A program made the translations under genes and the position numbers. A stretch of DNA of 7,681 nt, from positions 1 through 7,681 of the forward strand of contig NZ_JAPJPG010000059.1 of NCBI RefSeq assembly GCF_030825785.1. The letters are read 5' to 3'. This document shows, in pieces, positions 1-4,572 of this stretch. How positions within the stretch are numbered: the first letter of the stretch is position 1; each line of letters starts with the position of its first letter. The notes beneath the pieces were generated by a model. It was given only the letters and a program-made list of their open reading frames with translations. It was not told the DNA's origin and searched no databases. Source of the DNA: Anaerococcus sp. (GTDB taxonomy: Bacteria > Bacillota > Clostridia > Tissierellales > Peptoniphilaceae).

Positions 1-85
1 TTACAACTTTATCTCTGGTAAATAAATACAAATTGCCAATAGTAACGCCATTACTGGCAATTAACCCTTCATATTTTTCGGTCAT
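1..85 (-). CDS. ptsI: Phosphoenolpyruvate-protein phosphotransferase (PTS Enzyme I), N-terminal fragment
   Basis: Only the first 28 codons lie in the window; the rest runs off the left edge. The peptide begins MTEKYEGLIASNGVTIG, which matches the opening beta strand of Enzyme I proteins (G-x-x-A-S-x-G-x-x-I-G). Enzyme I is the cytoplasmic protein that takes phosphate from phosphoenolpyruvate and passes it to HPr His-15. The gene directly follows ptsH on the same strand, the usual order. The start at 85 is chosen because AGGAG at 98..94 lies 8 nt upstream; another in-frame ATG at 91 would leave only 2 nt. A terminator-like hairpin separates it from ptsH, so it may be made at a lower level than HPr. 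The identification rests on a short stretch plus context. Confidence 0.85.
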   Translation of the reverse strand, partial: MTEKYEGLIASNGVTIGNLYLFTRDKVV

Positions 86-103
86 TATCATTACTCCTTA
101 TTT

Positions 104-133
104 TAAAAAAAGGATACTGTAACAGTATCCTTA
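104..133 (-). terminator. Intrinsic terminator (attenuator-like) between ptsH and ptsI
   Basis: A perfect 11-base inverted repeat (AAGGATACTGT, 132..122, and its complement, 120..110) separated by one base gives a 10-bp stem with a 3-nt loop on the minus-strand transcript. It is followed by a run of seven T (111..105). It starts 13 nt after the ptsH stop and ends before the ptsI ribosome site. It has the form of a factor-independent terminator, although the stem is only moderately G+C-rich. Lying inside a two-gene operon, it probably terminates only part of the transcripts. Confidence 0.8.
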
Positions 134-145
134 ATAACAATCGTA

Positions 146-406
146 TTATTCAGATAAGTTATTGATAAATTCAACTAATTCATCTGCAAATTTTTCTTCA
201 TCTTCACCTTCTACAACTAAAGTAATTTCTGTTCCTTTAGCAATTCCAAGGCTCATAACGTTGAAGATTGATTTAGCATTTGCTTCTTTACCTTCTTTGA
301 TTATCTTAACTTCACCTGGGTAGTTTTTAACAAATTGTACTAATGATGCTGCTGGTCTAGCATGTAATCCAGTTTCATTAGCTACTACAACTTTTCTTTC
401 TGCCAT
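146..406 (-). CDS. ptsH: Phosphocarrier protein HPr
   Basis: The 86-residue protein has the full HPr length and both regulatory sites. The active histidine is His-15 in TGLHARPA, which accepts phosphate from Enzyme I and gives it to the sugar-specific EIIA domains. Ser-46 in NAKSIFNVMSLG is the residue phosphorylated by HPr kinase/phosphorylase in Bacillota; HPr(Ser-P) then acts as corepressor of CcpA. Position 48 is Phe and position 49 Asn, where many Bacillota have Met-Gly; Ile-47 and Met-51 of that surface are kept. GGAGG at 420..416 lies 9 nt before the ATG. The upstream neighbour is the CcpA-like gene, the downstream one ptsI. The protein is cytoplasmic, with no signal peptide. Confidence 0.97.
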   Translation of the reverse strand: MAERKVVVANETGLHARPAASLVQFVKNYPGEVKIIKEGKEANAKSIFNVMSLGIAKGTEITLVVEGEDEEKFADELVEFINNLSE

Positions 407-440
407 AATTGATTGCCTCCTATTTTATTATTACAATTCT

Positions 441-468
441 ATTTTACTATTTTTTTATAAATTAACAA
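441..468 (-). promoter_or_regulatory. Possible promoter of ptsH(I)
   Basis: In the 79-bp gap between the CcpA-like gene and ptsH the minus strand reads TTGTTA (468..463), 16 nt, then TAAAAT (446..441). These match the sigma-A boxes at 4 of 6 and 5 of 6 positions. The gap is extremely AT-rich, so chance matches are likely. No cre-like operator is visible here. Confidence 0.35.
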
Positions 469-485
469 TAAGATAATATTTGTAG

Positions 486-1496
486 TTAATTTATTGACTT
501 TGTTGATTCTCTTTCCATTACTTGACCGTCTATAATCCAGTCATCTTCGAGAATGTCTTCCTCTTCCTTTATCCTTTTAATTAAGGCACGAATAGAAATC
601 GCACCTATATCATAATACGGAATGGATACAGTGCTTACTTTAGGTCTATAAATGCTTGCAATACTTGAGTTACCAAAACCTGTAACCGAAATATCCTCAG
701 GTACATCTATACCATTATCCACACAATAATTCATAAAACCAATTGCTACTTCGTCATTTACACAAGATATTGCTGTTATTGACTCTTCTTTAACAAGCTT
801 TAAAGCTTCATCCCCTATATTATAACCATCATCAGAACTTGTGCCTTTGGTATTGATAACAAAAGCTTTCTTTCCAGAATCAGATAGGGCTTGTCTGTAA
901 CCTTTTAGCATATTTTCGTTAAGTATATTATTCTCTTCATGATTAATATATAAAATATTTTCATGGCCCTTATTAAGTAAATTTTCGATAAGCCTTTTTT
1001 CTTCTGCAGCATAATCTACTTTTACTGACTTAACGTTTTTATATGTGTGATACTTATCTAAAAGTACAAAAGGAATTCTTCTATCTCTTAGTTTTACAAG
1101 AACTTCTGGTGAAATGTTCTCAGTTATTATAACTAGACCTTCTACTTGTTTTGTTGCAAGAAAATCAATTGAATTTTCTAGAGCTTCCTCGTCACCATAA
1201 GAGCTTGATAATAGAATATCATATTTATATACCCTACCAATCTCTTCTATTCCTCTTATAAGTTGAGCCATATATTCTATACCTATATCCTCAACAATTA
1301 CACCAACTAGGTTTGATTTTCGCATTACAAGCGATCTTGCTAGCTCATTTGGCTTAAAATCGAGTTTGTTTATTGCATCCAAAACTTTTTTTCTTGCTTC
1401 AGGACTAACTGGCTTAGAATTATTCATTACCCTAGATACGGTTGAAATTGAAACACCCGCAAGCTTCGCTACATCTTTAATTGTTGGTTGACCCAT
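486..1496 (-). CDS. ccpA: LacI-family transcriptional regulator, probable catabolite control protein CcpA
   Basis: The 336-residue protein has an N-terminal LacI helix-turn-helix (TIKDVAKLAGVSISTVSRVMN, about residues 5-25), a hinge helix with the operator-intercalating Leu-56, and a periplasmic-binding-like core. Alignment with Bacillus CcpA needs no gap over the first 90 residues. The C-terminal part keeps Tyr-295, Asp-296 and Arg-303 (YDIGAISIR) at the same numbers as the HPr(Ser-P)-contacting residues described for B. megaterium CcpA; the aromatic pair of YKYD (90-92) is also kept. It should therefore use HPr(Ser46-P) rather than a sugar as effector, and the HPr gene is next door. It would bind cre sites to repress or activate carbon-metabolism genes. 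AAGGAGG lies 4 nt before the ATG, a rather short gap. A ribose- or other sugar-type LacI regulator is the alternative. Confidence 0.75.
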   Translation of the reverse strand: MGQPTIKDVAKLAGVSISTVSRVMNNSKPVSPEARKKVLDAINKLDFKPNELARSLVMRKSNLVGVIVEDIGIEYMAQLIRGIEEIGRVYKYDILLSSSYGDEEALENSIDFLATKQVEGLVIITENISPEVLVKLRDRRIPFVLLDKYHTYKNVKSVKVDYAAEEKRLIENLLNKGHENILYINHEENNILNENMLKGYRQALSDSGKKAFVINTKGTSSDDGYNIGDEALKLVKEESITAISCVNDEVAIGFMNYCVDNGIDVPEDISVTGFGNSSIASIYRPKVSTVSIPYYDIGAISIRALIKRIKEEEDILEDDWIIDGQVMERESTKSIN

Positions 1497-1510
1497 ATCT
1501 CCTCCTTAAT

Positions 1511-1547
1511 AAGAAATAATTAAGGCCATCGATTGATGACCTTAATT
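1511..1547 (-). terminator. 13-bp hairpin between the YtxG-like gene and ccpA (weak terminator or leader structure)
   Basis: On the minus-strand transcript AATTAAGGTCATC (1547..1535), loop AATC, then GATGGCCTTAATT (1530..1518) form a 13-bp stem with one G-U pair. It begins at the base right after the stop codon of the upstream gene. The following ATTTCTT is U-rich but broken, so termination is likely incomplete. The ccpA ribosome site starts only about 10 nt downstream, so the hairpin also forms the ccpA leader. Confidence 0.55.
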
Positions 1548-1991
1548 TTATCTACCTGATATTACATTTCTTGCTATATCAATTACATCCATAATTAATG
1601 TTGAATAATCAGTTATAGAAGCAACCCCAGCACCTAATGTGTCGACACTATCAACAGCAGTAACTCCAACATAATTGACTGTATCTCTTATATCGTCAGT
1701 AATGCTATTTACATTTGTCATGGTATCATTAGCTTTGGCTATTGCCATTTTAAGATTAGGATCAGCTACGATTGTGTTAACATTTGATACAAGCGTATTT
1801 GCTTGATCAGCGATATTAGGCAATTTGTCTATTACTTGATCAAGATTGTCAGAATTCTTGTCAAGTACTCCTTGGACTTTTGTCACTAGCGCATTAAGAT
1901 TCTTTAGTAGAAGCACTAAAAAGACTAGAGCAACAATACCTAAAATTGTTAGAATAACATTTCCAAGAAGATTTGCATTTATTGTTATCAT
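1548..1991 (-). CDS. YtxG-like DUF948 membrane-anchored coiled-coil protein
   Basis: The 147-residue protein has one hydrophobic segment at about residues 8-30 followed by a polar helical region (about 31-110) with regularly spaced hydrophobic residues and many Asn, Asp and Val. This is the arrangement of the DUF948 family, to which B. subtilis YtxG belongs. No enzymatic motif is visible and the molecular function is unknown. The membrane anchor suggests a role at the cell envelope. It lies directly after the YtxH-like gene, whose TAA stop overlaps its ribosome site, and before ccpA. The ytxH-ytxG pairing matches the B. subtilis stress-induced ytxGHJ operon. The family call is mainly from architecture and neighbour, because coiled-coil sequences are weakly diagnostic. 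Confidence 0.7.
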   Translation of the reverse strand: MITINANLLGNVILTILGIVALVFLVLLLKNLNALVTKVQGVLDKNSDNLDQVIDKLPNIADQANTLVSNVNTIVADPNLKMAIAKANDTMTNVNSITDDIRDTVNYVGVTAVDSVDTLGAGVASITDYSTLIMDVIDIARNVISGR

Positions 1992-1997
1992 CTAAAT

Positions 1998-2004
1998 CTC
2001 CTTA
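1998..2004 (-). promoter_or_regulatory. Ribosome site of the YtxG-like gene fused to the YtxH-like stop codon
   Basis: The minus strand reads TAAGGAG: the TAA that ends the YtxH-like frame is also the first three bases of the Shine-Dalgarno sequence for the next gene, whose ATG is 6 nt further. Ribosomes finishing the first gene are delivered onto the start of the second, so the two proteins are probably translationally coupled. Confidence 0.8.
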
Positions 2005-2616
2005 GTTTTTCTTAATATCTTTTTTGGCTTTTTCGTCTTCTTTTTTTGCTTCCTTTGCAGTATCTTTAGCTTCTTTTTTCACTTCTTTAGCTGCTTTTTT
2101 TGTATCATCAGCGGCATATTTTGCATCTTCTTTAACTTCTTCGCCTGTTTCTTTGGCAACTTCCTTGGTCTCTTTAGCTCCTTCTTTTACGATATCTTTA
2201 ACATCGCTTGCTCCATCTTTGATATTTTCTGCAGCATCTTTTGAGGCTTCTTTAATTTGACTTCCAGTTTCTTTTACTATTTCTGTACCATATTCAAAAC
2301 CATCTTTGATTGGTTTTAGGTCAGTGTATGCTCTGTATCTAAGATCTTCGTATCCGTCTTTTGCACTATCAACTGCATTGATAGCTCCATCTTTTACAGT
2401 GTCAACTGTATCGTTGAAGGCATCTACTATATCTTCTCTAGTTTCTTTTCCAGATTTTGGAGCAAGTAATAATCCAGCTGCGGCACCAACTAATGTACCT
2501 AAGATTGCTCCTTGAGCTCTCATTCTACTGTCATGATTTTTCGCTTTCCAAATTTCATACTTTAGTTCTCTTTTTTTAGCTTGTGCTTTTTGTTCGATAT
2601 AATCTGATATTGACAT
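2002..2616 (-). CDS. YtxH-like stress protein with long Lys/Ala/Glu-rich helical tail
   Basis: The 204-residue protein carries the YtxH signature at about residues 35-62: a small-residue hydrophobic helix (GAILGTLVGAAAGLLLAP) followed by KSGKETRED. Residues from about 65 to 204 are a charged amphipathic tail rich in Lys, Glu, Ala, Asp and Thr, with repeated KEAxK, KDxA and KETKE units. It resembles late-embryogenesis-abundant-like (group 3) proteins. Function is unknown; the B. subtilis homologue is a general-stress gene. The frame is open upstream for 14 more codons, but the ATG at 2616 has AAAGGAG 5 nt before it, and the longer version would overlap promoter boxes. It is the first gene of a minus-strand series and has a sigma-B-type promoter. 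Confidence 0.8.
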   Translation of the reverse strand: MSISDYIEQKAQAKKRELKYEIWKAKNHDSRMRAQGAILGTLVGAAAGLLLAPKSGKETREDIVDAFNDTVDTVKDGAINAVDSAKDGYEDLRYRAYTDLKPIKDGFEYGTEIVKETGSQIKEASKDAAENIKDGASDVKDIVKEGAKETKEVAKETGEEVKEDAKYAADDTKKAAKEVKKEAKDTAKEAKKEDEKAKKDIKKN

Positions 2617-2650
2617 ATAAACTCCTTTATTATTTAATCTTACATAATTT

Positions 2651-2675
2651 ATACCCAAAAATTTTTAAGTAAAAC
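2651..2675 (-). promoter_or_regulatory. Sigma-B-type promoter upstream of the YtxH-like gene
   Basis: The minus strand shows GTTTTA (2675..2670), a 13-nt spacer, then GGGTAT (2656..2651). The sigma-B consensus in Bacillus is GTTTAA, 12-15 nt, GGGWAW, so the -35 matches 5 of 6 and the -10 completely. Transcription would begin near 2643 and give a leader of about 27 nt containing the ribosome site. The GGG stands out in a 60-bp stretch (2631-2690) with only 7 G+C bases. B. subtilis ytxGHJ is itself sigma-B controlled. Whether this organism has sigma-B cannot be seen here. Confidence 0.5.
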
Positions 2676-2688
2676 TAAATTTAATTAA

Positions 2689-2848
2689 ATCCCAAGGGGG
2701 CCCTATCTTTAAGACCTTCGCGTATGTGAAGGTGGGCAAGCTGTCTAGAATCTCTGACTTCCCCTCAAAGGGGGCTTGCCATCAAATCTAGAACTCCGCA
2801 ATCCCTTATAAAAGTTGTAGGTTTAAATTTGGACCAACACCTTAGGAT
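2689..2848 (-). ncRNA. Candidate structured noncoding RNA of about 160 nt, possibly 6S-like
   Basis: There is no coding frame here, yet 58 of the 110 bases at 2691-2800 are G or C while both flanks are very AT-rich. The minus transcript would start at or near 2848. Its first nine bases, ATCCTAAGG, pair with the last nine, CCTTGGGAT (one G-U). Inside this closing stem a rod continues: GGTCC with GGGCC, then TTTAAACCT with AGGTCTTAAA (one bulge). A large open region follows, then GGCAAGC with GCTTGCC and a CCCC/GGGG hairpin near the middle. ACCTTC/GAAGGT is an alternative hairpin on the 3' side. A rod with a central bubble and this size recall 6S RNA, the RNA polymerase-binding regulator, but I do not recognise conserved 6S sequence. 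A structured leader of ytxH is the alternative. Confidence 0.5.
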
Positions 2849-2854
2849 AGTTTT

Positions 2855-2883
2855 ATTATATAATATGCAAAGGATTTATGCAA
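2855..2883 (-). promoter_or_regulatory. Sigma-A-type promoter of the structured RNA
   Basis: TTGCAT (2883..2878), a 17-nt spacer and a perfect TATAAT (2860..2855) on the minus strand. The usual distance from the -10 box places the start at about 2848, exactly where the closing stem of the structured RNA begins. An 8-bp direct repeat, TTTGCATA, occurs at 2884..2877 and 2871..2864, covering the -35 box and part of the spacer. Confidence 0.6.
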
Positions 2884-2895
2884 ATAATATTGTTT

Positions 2896-3738
2896 TCATC
2901 CTCTTTCGATAAATCCTACAAAATTCGGACAATCTTTCAATTTGATATTTTCCTCCTTGTAGAAATTTACAAATTCCAGCTTATAAGAGTGAAGTAGAAA
3001 TCTATCTAGCTTTTTCTTTGATCCATACAAGCTATCTCCCCAGATAGGATATCCTAAATCACTTAGACTAGCTCTAATTTGATGAGTCCTTCCTGAAAAT
3101 ATTTCACACTCTATTATAGAAAAATCCTCATTGATGCTTTTTGATTTAAAGTAGGTCCTACAGATTTTCCCACCTTTTGACGGCTCATAATTTTTGTTTT
3201 TTTCATTGTAAGAGAATTTATTTTCATACAAGAAATCAATATCTACCCTCCCATCTACAACAGCAATATATTTTTTCTTCATAATATTTTCTTCTAACTG
3301 TTTCTGATAGAAAGCGTGGGCAAATTTATTCTTGGCTATTAGCATAAGTCCAGATGTATCCATATCTAGTCTATTGACTAGCCTTATCTTGGTGTCCTGA
3401 CTGCTTTTCTTAAAATAATAAGCTATATAATTGCATAAACTTGTCTGATTTTTAGAGTTTACTGTTATATCAGAATCCTTGCTTACTACTAAGGAGTGCT
3501 CGTCTTCATAGACTATATTAAGATTGCCTTCTATTGGATCATAGTCAATTTTTTCATCTTCTATAACAATATTTAACCTATCTCCTGTTTTAAGATTAAG
3601 ACTTTTTCTTTTCTTCTTTCCATTTAATATATAGCCTGTCTTAAGAATATCTTCTATACTTTTTTTAGAATAGCTTTTAGTCCTCAGGAATTGTCTTACA
3701 CTTGTATTTTCGTAAACTTCATATTTTATATATTTCAT
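2896..3738 (-). CDS. RluA-family RNA pseudouridine synthase
   Basis: The 280-residue enzyme should convert a uridine in rRNA (or tRNA) to pseudouridine. An S4-like N-terminal region (about 1-62) is followed by the catalytic domain. The active-site motif is VNRLDMDTSGLML, with the catalytic aspartate at 125; the usual His before RLD is Asn-122 here. The family motifs SGRTHQIR (215-222) and GYPIWGD...YGS follow. The frame is open upstream to 3873, but that part would overlap the NAD kinase gene; the ATG at 3738 has AGGAAGGA just before it and leads directly into the S4 fold. Its neighbour is NAD kinase, as in B. subtilis (nadF-yjbO), although here the two genes diverge. The exact RNA target cannot be read from the sequence. 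Confidence 0.9.
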   Translation of the reverse strand: MKYIKYEVYENTSVRQFLRTKSYSKKSIEDILKTGYILNGKKKRKSLNLKTGDRLNIVIEDEKIDYDPIEGNLNIVYEDEHSLVVSKDSDITVNSKNQTSLCNYIAYYFKKSSQDTKIRLVNRLDMDTSGLMLIAKNKFAHAFYQKQLEENIMKKKYIAVVDGRVDIDFLYENKFSYNEKNKNYEPSKGGKICRTYFKSKSINEDFSIIECEIFSGRTHQIRASLSDLGYPIWGDSLYGSKKKLDRFLLHSYKLEFVNFYKEENIKLKDCPNFVGFIERG

Positions 3739-3754
3739 ATTCCTTCCTCTATGA

Positions 3755-3760
3755 TATAAT
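3755..3760 (+). promoter_or_regulatory. Possible -10 box of the NAD kinase gene
   Basis: TATAAT on the plus strand, 26 bp before the NAD kinase ATG, with the ribosome site AGGAGG (3776-3781) between. No good -35 box is seen at 16-18 bp; TTCATA at 3734-3739 gives 4 of 6 at a short 15-nt spacing and overlaps the start codon of the divergent gene. The box covers the expected start region of the opposing promoter. Confidence 0.45.
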
Positions 3761-3765
3761 AATAT

Positions 3766-3793
3766 ATTATATGAGAGGAGGGAAAAATGACAA
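3766..3793 (-). promoter_or_regulatory. Promoter of the pseudouridine synthase gene
   Basis: TTGTCA (3793..3788, 5 of 6 consensus), 16 nt, TATAAT (3771..3766) on the minus strand. The -35 box overlaps the start codon of the divergent NAD kinase gene. Start of transcription is expected near 3759, giving a leader of about 20 nt with the ribosome site AGGAAGGA. Confidence 0.6.
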
Positions 3794-4572
3794 ATAAAAT
3801 CAATGTTTTTAAAAATAAGTCTAAGTTTTCTAGATCTATTTATCAAAAATGTAAAAAGATTTTCTACAAACACGATTACACCCTAACAACTACTTATGAC
3901 AAAGATGCTGTTTTGAATCTTGTTATTGGAGGGGATGGTACTTTTTTAAATGCTGTTCACTTGTCTAACTTTTCTTCGATTCCTTTTATTGGAATCAATA
4001 CAGGCCATCTTGGTTTTTATCAAGAAATAGAAGTTAATATGTTAGATTACTTTATAAATTCCTTTGATCAAGGAAATTACCATACAGAAAGCCTTTCTAT
4101 TCTTGAGGCAGTAGTTAATGGAAAAATAATGAATTCTATAAATGAAGTGGTAATCAAAAGCGATAGGAACCAAATAGTTAGGCTTAAAGTGTTTATAGAT
4201 GGTAATTATATAGAATCATTCTCCGGTGATGGCCTTATTATATCAACTCCGCATGGATCCACTGCCTATAATTTATCATCTGGTGGAGCAATACTACATC
4301 AGTCCCTAAACGGATTCCAGTTAACACCCATAGCCCCAGTTTATTCTAATATGAATAAAGCCTTAAGATGTCCTGTCGTCCTACCAAATGATGCTACAAT
4401 TGATATTTCTGTTTCAAAAAGAGATAACTATCACACTTTATTTATCTTCGATGGCAAGGAATACTCCACAAAAGATTACAAGATCAGAATCAAAGTTTCA
4501 GATACTAAAATAAAAAAACTTATCCTCAATAAAAACCACTACTGGAATAATATCAAGAATAAGTTAATGTGA
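3787..4572 (+). CDS. nadK: NAD kinase (ATP/polyphosphate-dependent NAD+ kinase)
   Basis: The 261-residue cytoplasmic enzyme phosphorylates NAD+ to NADP+. Its motifs are in family order: GGDGTFLNA (48-56, with catalytic Asp-50), INTGHLGF (70-77), the Asn-Glu pair of NEVVIKS (119-125), SGDGLIISTPHGSTAYN (146-162), and the C-terminal PIAPVYSN...RCPVVLP region. His-156 stands where most members have Thr (TPTGSTAY). Length is normal for the short bacterial form. AGGAGG lies 5 nt before the ATG. It is the only plus-strand gene here, divergent from the pseudouridine synthase, and it runs tail to tail into the penicillin-binding protein gene with no terminator between them. Confidence 0.95.
   Translation: MTNKINVFKNKSKFSRSIYQKCKKIFYKHDYTLTTTYDKDAVLNLVIGGDGTFLNAVHLSNFSSIPFIGINTGHLGFYQEIEVNMLDYFINSFDQGNYHTESLSILEAVVNGKIMNSINEVVIKSDRNQIVRLKVFIDGNYIESFSGDGLIISTPHGSTAYNLSSGGAILHQSLNGFQLTPIAPVYSNMNKALRCPVVLPNDATIDISVSKRDNYHTLFIFDGKEYSTKDYKIRIKVSDTKIKKLILNKNHYWNNIKNKLM

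Noticed and set aside
2024..2515. Two plus-strand open frames (2024-2260 and 2306-2515) rich in Ser, Ala and Phe
   Set aside because: They are the antisense of the repetitive Lys/Ala/Glu codons of the YtxH-like gene, and neither has a convincing ribosome site.
2617..2658. 14-codon longer start for the YtxH-like protein
   Set aside because: It begins inside the sigma-B-type promoter, upstream of the expected transcript start, and the ribosome site serves the inner ATG at 2616.
2657..2669. AAAAATTTTT palindrome as a terminator for the structured RNA
   Set aside because: It has no loop, almost no G+C pairs and no following T run; it is also the spacer of the sigma-B-type promoter.
2689..2848. 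T-box, cobalamin, SAM, TPP or other known riboswitch, or SRP RNA/tmRNA, in the G+C-rich island
   Set aside because: I looked for their conserved boxes (for example GGGTGG for T-box, GCCACTG for cobalamin) and did not find them; the downstream gene is also not a usual target.
3310..3325. Partial cre-like sequence (AGAAAGCGTGGGCA) in the pseudouridine synthase gene
   Set aside because: It deviates from the cre consensus at several fixed positions and is far inside a coding region. No good cre site was found near ptsH or ccpA.
3739..3873. Upstream extension of the pseudouridine synthase frame by 45 codons
   Set aside because: It would overlap the NAD kinase coding region and the promoter elements; the residues do not look like a domain, and a good ribosome site precedes the ATG at 3738.
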